Counted from the stretch's first letter, positions 1 through 5,441 are shown. The stretch is DNA of 7,520 nucleotides from Clostridiales bacterium (GCA_019415985.1 DXYE01000123.1:1-7520), one strand, 5' to 3'. Notes: generated by a model from the sequence alone, not told the origin. A program made the numbers and translations.

Positions 1-1
1 T

Positions 2-160
2 ATGGAATTTTTCAATCAGGCAATCGACATTCTTAAAATTCTGGTCATGGCTCTTGGCGCCGGTCTGGCGGTGTGGGGTGTCATCAACCTTCTGGAAGGT
101 TACGGGTCGGACAACCCTGCGGCAAAATCACAGGGCATTAAGCAGCTTATGGCTAATTAG
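2..160 (+). CDS. Maff2-family small membrane protein, C-terminally shortened
   Basis: The 52-residue product starts MEFFNQAIDILK, has a hydrophobic helix at about residues 8-31, and continues with LLEGYGSDNPAAKSQGIKQLMA. This matches the Maff2 family, small membrane proteins encoded in the conjugation modules of Clostridia integrative elements, where they are thought to belong to the mating-pore region. From memory, family members run to roughly 65-75 residues, with a Gly-rich turn and a second membrane helix after KQLMA. Here the match ends at that point and is followed by Asn and a TAG stop, so the second helix is missing. The sequence then turns into unrelated DNA, suggesting an insertion or deletion junction near base 154. 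The ribosome binding site lies outside the window. Family identity is fairly sure; truncation is inferred from remembered homologues. Confidence 0.72.
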   Translation: MEFFNQAIDILKILVMALGAGLAVWGVINLLEGYGSDNPAAKSQGIKQLMAN

Positions 161-223
161 ATGTAAATAAAAGCGGAAAGGAAAAGCACAATCCAGACGG
201 AACCGGCGAGCCGTCAAGAAATA

Positions 224-252
224 TTGCGAGTTAGCAAGAAAACTGCTATAAT
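224..252 (+). promoter_or_regulatory. Strong sigma-A promoter for the small XRE gene and possibly corA-like
   Basis: The -35 box TTGCGA (224-229) and a perfect -10 box TATAAT (247-252) are 17 bases apart. TG at 244-245 makes it an extended -10 promoter. The expected start site is near 258-260. The -35 box lies inside a small inverted repeat, TTGC-GAGTTA-GCAA (224-237), which could be an operator for the Cro-like protein encoded just downstream. A short CCCAG-CA-CTGGG hairpin (266-277) would lie in the leader. Confidence 0.75.
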
Positions 253-295
253 GGGAAGCACGAACCCCAGCACTGGGAGAAAGGCAGGACGATAA

Positions 296-553
296 ATGCA
301 CATAAGCTATCAACCGCTTTGGAATACATTGAAAGAGCGGAACATGAGAAAAGAGGACTTGCGGCTTGCCGCAGGACTCACCACAAACCAGATTGCCAAT
401 ATGGGAAAGGGATTGCATATCAGCATGGAAACCCTGCTTCGTATCTGCGGGGCGTTGGATTGTGATATTTCAGATGTGATTGAACTGGAACGAGAAAAAT
501 CTTCTTCTGGTGAAGCAGAAGATAGAATCAAAAAGTCGAAAATTCCTTGCTGA
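296..553 (+). CDS. Small Cro/C1-type (YozG-like) helix-turn-helix regulator
   Basis: The 85-residue protein carries a compact Cro/C1 helix-turn-helix. MHISYQPLWNTLKERNM is helix 1, MRKEDLRLAAGLTTNQIANM (about 17-36) is the turn and recognition segment, and METLLRICGALDCDISDVIEL (about 44-64) forms the last helices. A charged tail follows. Small proteins of this kind are DNA-binding autoregulators common on mobile elements. The ribosome binding site (AAGGCAGGA) is imperfect. The gene sits directly behind the promoter at 224-252 and 55 bases before the CorA-like gene, with no terminator between, so the two are probably co-transcribed. Target and ligand are unknown. The fold call is confident; the role is inferred. 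Confidence 0.85.
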   Translation: MHISYQPLWNTLKERNMRKEDLRLAAGLTTNQIANMGKGLHISMETLLRICGALDCDISDVIELEREKSSSGEAEDRIKKSKIPC

Positions 554-608
554 AGAATAGCAATATTCCAACATTGAAAATATAACAAAGTTAGGACGTG
601 GAGGATAA

Positions 609-1454
609 ATGTACAAAGTATTTTCATTTACAAAAACCGATGAAGCTGCTCCTTATATGGATAAAAAGATTCTTCGGTATATTGATGAACAGATTACGGA
701 CAGTTTTGAGTGTTTTAAGGACTGCGATATCCTTGCATTTGACTGGTACGATGTTCAGAGTGAAAAAAAAGAGGATTTTAAGATGCTCTTATATCTGGAC
801 GGAAAGGATTTGCTGGTATTTTGTGAAACCTCTGAGGCAGAAGAAAAAGCAAATATGATTCTGCGTACGATGACAGGGGAAGAAGGAGCAACAAATGAGC
901 GGCTTTTCTACCATTTTTTTTCGTTACTGCTGAAAGGAGACATGGATTTTTTGAATAATCTTGAGGAAGAAATCAGCAATAATGAAGACAAGGTGCTGTC
1001 CGGCGACAAGGCATCCTATTTGAAATACATTACTGCATGGAGGCAGGAACTGTTGCGCCTGAAACGCTACTATGAGCAGCTTAATTTCATTTTTGATGAA
1101 ATGACCGTGAATGACAACCAACTATTTAGCGAAGACGGAGTCCGCAGATTGATGACTTTGAGGAATAGAACGGACCGTTACCTGAGTGCCGTTAAGAATT
1201 TGCAGGAAATGGTGTCCCAGCTCCGGGAAGCATATCAATCCCAGCTGGCGATTGAGCAGAATGATCTGATGAAAATTTTTACAGTGGTGACAGTAATATT
1301 TCTCCCGCTTTCGCTTCTGGCAGGGTGGTACGGGATGAATTTTTCACATATACCGGAACTCAAATGGAAATATGGATATCCATTGGTAATTCTGGTGAGC
1401 ATTGTGACAGTCGCAGCGTTAATTTGGAAATTCAAAAAGAAAAAATGGTTATGA
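609..1454 (+). CDS. CorA-family divalent cation (Mg2+) transport protein
   Basis: The 281-residue product has the hallmark CorA end. A long soluble N-terminal part (about 1-218), largely helical from residue 94 on, is followed by a pore helix at about 223-241, the GMN selectivity motif at 242-244 (WYGMNF), a short acidic loop (HIPELKWKYG), a second helix at about 257-274 and a Lys-rich cytoplasmic end. CorA proteins are homopentameric membrane channels for Mg2+ and sometimes Co2+ or Ni2+. The length is short compared with the usual 310-350 residues, as in many Firmicute CorA-like cargo proteins. The start is set by GTGGAGG four bases upstream. It is probably transcribed with the preceding small regulator. 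Transport specificity cannot be read from sequence, and a regulatory or efflux role is possible. Confidence 0.9.
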   Translation: MYKVFSFTKTDEAAPYMDKKILRYIDEQITDSFECFKDCDILAFDWYDVQSEKKEDFKMLLYLDGKDLLVFCETSEAEEKANMILRTMTGEEGATNERLFYHFFSLLLKGDMDFLNNLEEEISNNEDKVLSGDKASYLKYITAWRQELLRLKRYYEQLNFIFDEMTVNDNQLFSEDGVRRLMTLRNRTDRYLSAVKNLQEMVSQLREAYQSQLAIEQNDLMKIFTVVTVIFLPLSLLAGWYGMNFSHIPELKWKYGYPLVILVSIVTVAALIWKFKKKKWL

Positions 1455-1492
1455 TTCGCTTTTTAAGAGGACACAAAAAGTTCACAAAAAAA

Positions 1493-1519
1493 TTAGCACT
1501 CACCATTGACAAATGCTAA
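1493..1519 (+). promoter_or_regulatory. CIRCE element (HrcA operator) upstream of hsp20
   Basis: The left arm TTAGCACTC (1493-1501) matches the CIRCE consensus perfectly. It is followed by exactly nine bases and the right arm AAATGCTAA (1511-1519), which matches the consensus GAGTGCTAA at seven of nine positions. CIRCE is the binding site of the heat-shock repressor HrcA. It overlaps the -35 box of the hsp20 promoter, a placement expected to block RNA polymerase. No hrcA gene is in the window, so the repressor would be the host's. Confidence 0.88.
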
Positions 1520-1534
1520 CAAGCGTGCTCTAAC
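1506..1534 (+). promoter_or_regulatory. Sigma-A promoter of hsp20, embedded in CIRCE
   Basis: A consensus -35 box TTGACA (1506-1511) lies in the CIRCE spacer and right arm. It is 17 bases from a -10 box TCTAAC (1529-1534) preceded by TG at 1526-1527. The start site should be near 1541, giving a leader of about 110 bases. The weak -10 offset by a perfect -35 and extended TG fits a repressible stress promoter. Confidence 0.78.
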
Positions 1535-1559
1535 ACAGATAGAACAAAGGAAAGGGAAA

Positions 1560-1634
1560 CGGAACAGATGAGAGGTTCCGATTTCTTCCCAAGTATTCTT
1601 GGTTCTGATTGACAATTCGGTTTTAACATTAAAA
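1560..1634 (+). promoter_or_regulatory. Folded 5' leader of hsp20 (three small hairpins)
   Basis: Three inverted repeats lie in the leader: CGGAAC/GTTCCG (1560-1565/1575-1580), CCAAG-TATT-CTTGG (1589-1602) and an AT-only TTTTAA-CA-TTAAAA (1621-1634). The last abuts the Shine-Dalgarno GGAG (1637-1640). A hairpin of only A-U pairs beside the ribosome site of a small heat-shock gene could act as a temperature-sensitive element. It does not sequester the GGAG core itself, so this is a weak inference. Confidence 0.35.
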
Positions 1635-1649
1635 AAGGAGCGATGACTT

Positions 1650-2126
1650 ATGATGTTACCTAGTGTTTTTGGTGAAAACTTATTTGATGATGTTTTTGAT
1701 GATTTTTGGGGGTTCCCGTCATTTGATGATAAAGCAATGCGTAAAGCAGAGTGGAAGTTATACGGGCACCATGCAGCAAAAATGATGAAGACGGATGTGC
1801 AGGAGCACGATGACCATTATGAGGTGGATATTGACCTGCCTGGTTTCAAGAAGGATGAGATTACTCTGGAACTGAAGGACGGCTATCTGGTAATCAGCGC
1901 CGCAAAGGGCCTTGACAAGGATGAGAAGGAAAAAGAAACAGGCAAATTTGTACGTCAGGAACGTTATGCAGGCAGTATGAGCCGTTCTTTCTACATCGGC
2001 GAGAATGTGAAAGAGGACGATATCCATGCAAAATATGAAAGCGGGGTATTGAAGATTAACATTCCAAAAGAAGAAGCGAAAGAACCGGAAGCTGAAAAAA
2101 AGAAATACATTGCCATCGAGGGATAA
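1650..2126 (+). CDS. hsp20: Small heat-shock protein, Hsp20/alpha-crystallin family
   Basis: The 158-residue protein is an ATP-independent cytoplasmic holdase that binds unfolding proteins. An N-terminal arm rich in Asp and Phe (LFDDVFDDFWGFPSFDD, about 11-27) precedes the alpha-crystallin domain (about 46-139), with VDIDLPGFKKDEITLEL in early strands and the signature AKYESGVLKINIPK at 127-140. The C-terminal tail contains an I-x-I motif (IAI, 154-156) used for oligomer assembly. The start at 1650 follows AAAAAAGGAG with nine bases spacing; an ATG at 1643 would reach a stop within a few codons. The gene is monocistronic: CIRCE and its own promoter lie upstream, and a strong terminator lies 33 bases downstream. 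Carrying a stress chaperone on a mobile element is consistent with fitness cargo. Confidence 0.95.
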   Translation: MMLPSVFGENLFDDVFDDFWGFPSFDDKAMRKAEWKLYGHHAAKMMKTDVQEHDDHYEVDIDLPGFKKDEITLELKDGYLVISAAKGLDKDEKEKETGKFVRQERYAGSMSRSFYIGENVKEDDIHAKYESGVLKINIPKEEAKEPEAEKKKYIAIEG

Positions 2127-2158
2127 CGGCACCTCTTAACATAGAATAAAAGGATATT

Positions 2159-2202
2159 GCCCGGAGCGGGAAGCTGTGAAGTTGCCCGTTCTGGGCTTTT
2201 CT
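2159..2202 (+). terminator. Rho-independent terminator after hsp20
   Basis: The arms GCCCGGAGCGGG (2159-2170) and CCCGTTCTGGGC (2185-2196) pair over twelve base pairs with two G-U pairs, followed by TTTTCT. The direction and the position behind hsp20 support termination of the cargo block. Confidence 0.88.
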
Positions 2203-2215
2203 ATATCATTTAAAC

Positions 2216-2250
2216 AAAAAACAATTCAGCCAGCCGGAACCGGCTGGCTG
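2216..2250 (-). terminator. Rho-independent terminator of the small XRE gene
   Basis: A perfect 11-bp inverted repeat, CAGCCAGCCGG / CCGGCTGGCTG (2227-2237/2240-2250), lies two bases beyond the stop codon of the minus-strand gene. Read on the minus strand it is followed by AATTG and six T residues (2221-2216). On the plus strand no T-run follows, so it terminates the minus-strand gene. Confidence 0.88.
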
Positions 2251-2252
2251 TC

Positions 2253-2579
2253 CTACTGTTCATTATGCTCCAACACCGCTTTTATCATAGCAACGGCAAG
2301 CTCCTGTTTGCTGGGCGACACGTCTTTCCAGAGTGCTTCCAGCTCCTTGATTTTGCTGATTTCGTTTTCTTCCAATTCATCTTGAAGCAGATAATCAGGG
2401 GAAATCCGCAGGGAGTTACAAATATCTATGAATACCGGCAGACTGGGCATTTTCACACCGCCCTCAATCTGGCGAAGATACGTTGCGTTGATATTGCATA
2501 ATTCCGAGAGCTTGTCTGCGGTAAAGCCCCGGTCTTTTCGTACCTCATTGATACGCTTTCCTAATCCTTTTCTCTCCAT
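2253..2579 (-). CDS. XRE-family transcriptional regulator (108 aa)
   Basis: The product begins MERKGLGKRINEVRKDRGFT and has a classical XRE helix-turn-helix at about residues 6-63. The recognition part is ADKLSELCNINATYLRQIEGG and the domain closes with SLPVFIDICNSLRISPDYLL. A helical acidic tail (KIKELEALWKDVSPSKQELAVAMIKAVLEHNEQ) may dimerise. I placed the start at ATG 2579, with GGGTGGTGG just upstream as ribosome site. Reading from the GTG at 2588 would add three residues (M-V-A) and use that site up as codons. The gene is divergent from the CxxC membrane protein, with a palindrome between them, so autoregulation together with control of that neighbour is likely. The ligand is unknown. 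Confidence 0.88.
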   Translation of the reverse strand: MERKGLGKRINEVRKDRGFTADKLSELCNINATYLRQIEGGVKMPSLPVFIDICNSLRISPDYLLQDELEENEISKIKELEALWKDVSPSKQELAVAMIKAVLEHNEQ

Positions 2580-2640
2580 TGCCACCACCCGTTTGTTAGC
2601 TGTCAGTTATTATTTTGTACACCATAAGCCTATAATATGA

Positions 2641-2679
2641 TTGTCATTTATCATAGATTCTGTTAGACTATGTTATATT
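2641..2679 (+). promoter_or_regulatory. Candidate promoter for the CxxC membrane protein gene
   Basis: TTGTCA (2641-2646) is 17 bases from TAGACT (2664-2669), with TG at 2661-2662. An alternative extended -10, TG-T-TATATT, lies at 2671-2679 but lacks a good -35. A TATAAT at 2631-2636 has no recognisable -35 either. I could not identify a convincing promoter for the divergent minus-strand XRE gene in the same gap. Confidence 0.5.
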
Positions 2680-2692
2680 AGCTAATAGCTAA
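2678..2692. promoter_or_regulatory. Perfect palindrome TTAGCTA-A-TAGCTAA, probable XRE operator
   Basis: A 15-base palindrome with 7-base arms sits just downstream of the candidate -10 boxes and three bases before the Shine-Dalgarno of the membrane protein gene. This is a typical repressor site. A further TTAGCT half-site occurs at 2596-2601, next to the start of the divergent XRE gene. The XRE protein at 2253-2579 is the obvious candidate binder; this is inference. Confidence 0.6.
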
Positions 2693-2706
2693 ACGGAGGG
2701 CATGAG

Positions 2707-3528
2707 ATGAAAAGAATGTGGGAAAAAGTAAAGGAAACATGGCGGGAATTTTGGTTCGTTTATGAGGAGGAGGAAGATTCCACACAACACCTAAGCCGGT
2801 CAGATAAGCAAAGTATCTGGTGCGGCTCATTTCTTATGTGTGCGTTCACGGCGGTTCTATGTATGGCTGGAATTGCAATCGGGAATATCCGTAACAACCG
2901 CCAGTATGAGCAGGACGTGGAAGAAACACTAAATATGATAGCAACCTACTTTGCCACCGCCACCGAGGACGAGTATGACGAGATAGCCCAGACTATCCGC
3001 CATGATTTGGTATTCAGTGAATACGGCAGGGATATGGAGAATTTGATACAGTACATTCCGAACACGTCCGAGAGCTGCCCCACCTGCCAGGAAAGCTATC
3101 CGGCACAGGCATTTCTTGTTTGTGTCAATACAGGAGAAACCTATTCCCTTGACGTGTATCACACAGACGAAAGCCCGGATGATGAATACGGCGGTATGCG
3201 CCTGTCCTTTGGTTATGATGAAATCAGCGAAGCGAGTATTCATGTAACATCATATCCGGGAGAACAAGACGGCTATGCAGAGATTTTCCGGGGGCGGCGG
3301 ATTGTCAGCGCCCACAAGATGAAGTCTGTTTTTTGTGACGATTGTATCAGGGAGATTCTAAACACGATTGACGGGCAGCTATTGGAGGAAGTTGTTCTTT
3401 TTGACGCAGAACAAAAAGCCTTTTATCCGGTCAAGGACGAGGAAACGCTTCAAATCGGAAGCTATGGGCTGGCTGTCAGCTATGACAGCGGGGATTTCAG
3501 GATTGATATAGAATATGTCAGCGAATAA
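2707..3528 (+). CDS. Membrane-anchored protein of unknown function with two CxxC motifs
   Basis: I do not recognise the family. The 273-residue protein has a basic and aromatic N-terminal cytoplasmic tail rich in Trp and Glu (1-37), one membrane helix at about 38-59 (IWCGSFLMCAFTAVLCMAG), and a soluble domain of about 210 residues. By the positive-inside rule this domain should lie outside. It contains two CxxC pairs, CPTC (124-127) and CDDC (210-213), and is strongly acidic. Four cysteines in two pairs suggest either a structural metal site or two reversible disulfides. The start follows GGAGGG with six bases spacing. The gene stands alone, divergent from an XRE regulator across a palindrome and ended by a strong terminator. 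A sensor or regulator pair, or a redox or cell-envelope role, is conceivable but unproven. Confidence 0.85.
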   Translation: MKRMWEKVKETWREFWFVYEEEEDSTQHLSRSDKQSIWCGSFLMCAFTAVLCMAGIAIGNIRNNRQYEQDVEETLNMIATYFATATEDEYDEIAQTIRHDLVFSEYGRDMENLIQYIPNTSESCPTCQESYPAQAFLVCVNTGETYSLDVYHTDESPDDEYGGMRLSFGYDEISEASIHVTSYPGEQDGYAEIFRGRRIVSAHKMKSVFCDDCIREILNTIDGQLLEEVVLFDAEQKAFYPVKDEETLQIGSYGLAVSYDSGDFRIDIEYVSE

Positions 3529-3533
3529 AGGCG

Positions 3534-3574
3534 CTGCCGTTGCAGGAACCGCAATTCCAACAACGGCAGTTTTT
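3534..3574 (+). terminator. Rho-independent terminator between convergent genes
   Basis: A perfect 9-bp stem, CTGCCGTTG (3534-3542) and CAACGGCAG (3561-3569), with an 18-base loop is followed by TTTTT (3570-3574). The T-run overlaps the stop codon of the convergent minus-strand XRE gene at 3573-3575. On the minus strand the hairpin is followed only by CGCCTTTATT, so it acts mainly for the plus-strand gene and perhaps weakly for the other. Confidence 0.87.
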
Positions 3575-4385
3575 ATTTTCTCCTGCGCCGGAAATTCAAA
3601 GGATTGTTTTTAATGACCGGCGATTTTGCCAGCACTTTTTTCAAGACTTTCTGCTCATCAGGGGGCAGCTTGTCAAAGTCGATACCCAGCATATTTAAAA
3701 TGACTTTCCAGATTTTTGTCAGGTGGTCGCCGGGAAATTTCAGGGCGTTTTGAATATCTTGCGCCATTTTCTTTGCGAGGGAGAAATCCGGCGTGCTGTC
3801 AATGTCGTGTTCATGGGCTTTCCGTATATCGTGGAGAATGGAATCCCATGTTTTATGCGTTATATGGCAGAAAAAATCTTCTTCCTCTAATTGGGCGGCA
3901 AGAAGCGTTTCCGAATATAAATCCCCGTCCACATAGCGGTGCTTCTGAATGAGGGCAAGCCGCTGTTCTTCCAGCCCTTCGTTCATATCCCGGAAGCGGG
4001 CGGTCGCATGACCGTCTATGTAAATTTCCGTATCGGTCATCAGCCGCTCAAACTTTCCGTGGGTGATAATCTCACAGAGCAGACGGTTATTGATTTTGCC
4101 GCTTTTCAAAAGCTCCACTGTTTCATCATTCAGGTGCAGCTCCATTAAGGGCGTGTTTACCTGCTCCCTGTTTTCTGTCCGGCACAGCAGGTAATCAAGG
4201 GACACCCCGTAGAAGTCCGCCAGAATAACGAGGTTGCCATGATTGATTTCTTTGTAATCGTCCGCTTCATAGCTGCCAAGGGCAGACTTTGAAATGCCGG
4301 TCAGGTTTGATAGTTCTTCCAGCTTCAGCTTTCTCTCTGTGCGTAAATCCTTTAGCCGTTCCTGTATGCTAAGGCGTGATTTCAT
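3573..4385 (-). CDS. Long XRE-family regulator of Clostridia integrative elements (270 aa)
   Basis: The N-terminal XRE helix-turn-helix spans about residues 6-68: QERLKDLRTERKLKLEELSNLTGISKSALGSYEADD, then NLVILADFYGVSLDYLLCRTENR. It is followed by a helical C-terminal part of about 200 residues (HLNDETVELLKSGKINNRLL and onward) and a basic tail ending RRRRK. From memory, regulators of this length with a DETVELLKSGK-like segment are recurrent just upstream of replication/mobilization operons in Clostridia conjugative elements, as here. Its job is presumably repression of transfer or replication genes and of itself. AAAGGAG lies ten bases before the start. A promoter with extended -10 and an inverted repeat is seen upstream at 4431-4463. 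Function is inferred from family and position. Confidence 0.87.
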   Translation of the reverse strand: MKSRLSIQERLKDLRTERKLKLEELSNLTGISKSALGSYEADDYKEINHGNLVILADFYGVSLDYLLCRTENREQVNTPLMELHLNDETVELLKSGKINNRLLCEIITHGKFERLMTDTEIYIDGHATARFRDMNEGLEEQRLALIQKHRYVDGDLYSETLLAAQLEEEDFFCHITHKTWDSILHDIRKAHEHDIDSTPDFSLAKKMAQDIQNALKFPGDHLTKIWKVILNMLGIDFDKLPPDEQKVLKKVLAKSPVIKNNPLNFRRRRK

Positions 4386-4430
4386 AGGCGAATGGCTCCT
4401 TTCCGGCGGCTCCCCCGCTGCTCTCTAAAG

Positions 4431-4439
4431 ATTATACCA
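4431..4439 (-). promoter_or_regulatory. Extended -10 promoter of the long XRE gene
   Basis: On the minus strand the sequence reads TGG-TATAAT, a perfect -10 box with the extended TG. No good -35 hexamer is found at 16-19 bases; that stretch is instead occupied by an inverted repeat. The start site would be near 4424, about 39 bases before the start codon. Confidence 0.7.
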
Positions 4440-4443
4440 CACC

Positions 4444-4463
4444 ATTTCCGAGAACGTGGAAAT
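4444..4463. promoter_or_regulatory. Inverted repeat ATTTCC-N8-GGAAAT, candidate operator
   Basis: Six-base arms (4444-4449 and 4458-4463) with an 8-base spacer cover the -35 region of the long XRE gene's promoter. The placement fits an autorepressor site; binding is not demonstrated. Confidence 0.45.
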
Positions 4464-4751
4464 TTTCGATTTTCAGCTGGATTTCCTACTTTATGGATAT
4501 ACGGAGCAGGGTACAAAAATGTTCTATCATACAAGTAGTTCATCGGTGAATCAATTCAACCGAATGACCGGCTTGTGTGGGATATGCGCCCCGGAGATGT
4601 AGCGCCGTGACCTGCGGCAGGGAAATGGAGGAACCCTGACCGCAGCGAGCGTACCAAGGGGAGCGAAACGCCGCCGTGAGAATCGGGGGCAGGAACGACA
4701 CCGGGGAGAACCGGCAAAATGGACACCAAAACGATACCAAAAACCAACAAT
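4464..4751. other. Non-coding stretch without a supported gene
   Basis: I see no convincing open reading frame, tRNA or strong promoter here. Plus-strand frames are closed. Two long minus-strand frames (4540-4758 and 4556-4906) overlap each other and run through the hairpins of the leader, and they lack credible ribosome sites. The segment 4580-4720 is rich in GGAG and CCGCC patches. It may be part of the leader or origin of the downstream operon. Confidence 0.5.
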
Positions 4752-4837
4752 CGGGCAAGGTATAGCCTACCCTGCCCGTAATACCACGGGGGATTTTCGG
4801 GCGGCTCTATGGCTTGAATTTCCCTGAAAATCGCCCG
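4752..4837 (+). promoter_or_regulatory. Structured leader with nested and interleaved inverted repeats
   Basis: CGGGCAAGGTA (4752-4762) pairs with TACCCTGCCCG (4768-4778) at ten of eleven positions around the loop TAGCC. GGTAT (4759-4763) can instead pair with ATACC (4781-4785). Downstream, GATTTTC (4792-4798) pairs with GAAAATC (4826-4832), and CGGGCG (4798-4803) with CGCCCG (4832-4837). The arm order is A-B-A'-B', so the last two are either alternatives or a pseudoknot. Such layering suggests an RNA control element or an origin-type structure ahead of the Rep-like operon. Confidence 0.5.
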
Positions 4838-4859
4838 AAATGCAACACAAAAATCTGCT

Positions 4860-4903
4860 ATCCGTCCACCGGCGGCTGTTACCGCCAGCATGGGCGGATT
4901 TTT
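4860..4903 (+). terminator. Terminator/attenuator hairpin just before the Rep-like operon
   Basis: The outer arms ATCCGTCC (4860-4867) and GGGCGGAT (4892-4899) pair with one G-U. They enclose GGCGG (4871-4875) and CCGCC (4882-4886). TTTTT follows (4899-4903). CCGCC (4882-4886) can alternatively pair with GGCGG (4893-4897) to give a shorter terminator. The operon's Shine-Dalgarno AAGGAGG (4908-4914) starts only five bases after the T-run, so a terminated transcript would never include the first gene. That geometry suggests attenuation rather than simple termination. Confidence 0.6.
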
Positions 4904-4918
4904 CATTAAGGAGGCACT

Positions 4919-5107
4919 ATGCCGAGAATGTCAAAGAAGTTGAAGAAAGAGCTTGCTTTCTTCTTAAACGAGCGTGGACGCAGGAGCTACAACGAGCTTT
5001 GCCGGAAATGCCAGCATGATTGCAAGCAGAGCTTCCGGGCGGTCATTGTGGCTTGCCCCCGCTATCTTTCCAAACGCTCAAAACAGAAAAAGGAGGACAC
5101 CAACTGA
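4919..5107 (+). CDS. Small Cys-rich basic protein of integrative elements (62 aa)
   Basis: The product MPRMSKKLKKELAFFLNERG... is very basic and has four cysteines at residues 28, 31, 35 and 46 (CRKCQHDC, then ACPRYL), a pattern able to hold a zinc ion. Near-identical small proteins are, from memory, the usual first gene of this replication/mobilization operon in Clostridia elements and are left unnamed. AAGGAGG lies four bases before the start. The stop TGA directly abuts the next gene's ATG, so translation is coupled. A nucleic-acid-binding role is plausible from charge and cysteines but not shown. Confidence 0.82.
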   Translation: MPRMSKKLKKELAFFLNERGRRSYNELCRKCQHDCKQSFRAVIVACPRYLSKRSKQKKEDTN

Positions 5108-5437
5108 ATGGAATATGAATTTATGACGATTGACACACCCCTGCCGCCCAGTATGCCTCTGCCGAGAGCCATGCTGCGGCTCCCGATCAGCAGCACCGCA
5201 AAAATCATGTACGCCCGTATGCTGGACGATGTTCTGGCAAATGGCATAGAGGACATAAACGGGATTTTATTTATCTGTTTCCCGATTGTGGAATTGTCGG
5301 CGGCGCTCTCCCGCAGCACCATGACCGTGAAGCGTTCCTTAAACGAGCTGGAAGCTGCCGGACTGATTGTGCGGGTGCGTCAAGGCTTTGGGGAGCCGAA
5401 CAAGATATATGTACTCATTCCCAGAACGGAGGGCTGA
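5108..5437 (+). CDS. RepA_N-like replication initiator (short winged-helix form)
   Basis: The 109-residue protein starts MEYEFMTIDTPLPPSMPLPRAML. It has the RepA_N-like sequence LPISSTAKIMYARMLDDV (about 25-42) and then a winged helix: FPIVELSAALSRSTMTVKRSLNELEAAGLIVRVRQGFGEPNKIYVLIP (about 58-105). Proteins of this type are annotated as replication initiator protein A in many Clostridia elements. Full RepA_N proteins are usually over 250 residues, so this compact form has only the DNA-binding part. The iteron-like repeats at 6191-6234 are possible targets. AGGAGG lies 11 bases upstream (5091-5096). An internal ATG at residue 6 is an alternative start. It may equally be a transcription regulator of the operon. 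Confidence 0.78.
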   Translation: MEYEFMTIDTPLPPSMPLPRAMLRLPISSTAKIMYARMLDDVLANGIEDINGILFICFPIVELSAALSRSTMTVKRSLNELEAAGLIVRVRQGFGEPNKIYVLIPRTEG

Positions 5438-5441
5438 CGCT

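Noticed and set aside
546..562. TTGCT-N7-AGCAA between the small regulator and the corA-like gene as a terminator
   Set aside because: A five-pair AT-rich stem without a T-run; co-transcription is more likely.
1609..1629. Second TTGACA upstream of hsp20
   Set aside because: No -10 box lies at a usable distance; the nearest TAACAT is only about nine bases away.
1758..2132. 124-residue Phe-rich minus-strand frame
   Set aside because: It is antisense to hsp20, whose family signatures are unambiguous.
4584..4592. ATGCGCCCC, similar to a MOBQ nick core
   Set aside because: There is no hairpin directly 5' of it and it lies far from the relaxase; the 6099-6143 site is much better.
4556..4906. 116-residue minus-strand frame with a hydrophobic middle, and the overlapping minus-strand frame 4540-4758
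   Set aside because: They overlap in different frames, have no credible ribosome site, and run through the leader hairpins; composition looks like antisense of structured DNA.
5367..5441. 25-residue N-terminal extension of the DUF3847 protein
   Set aside because: It lies inside the preceding Rep-like gene, and a good ribosome site supports ATG 5442.
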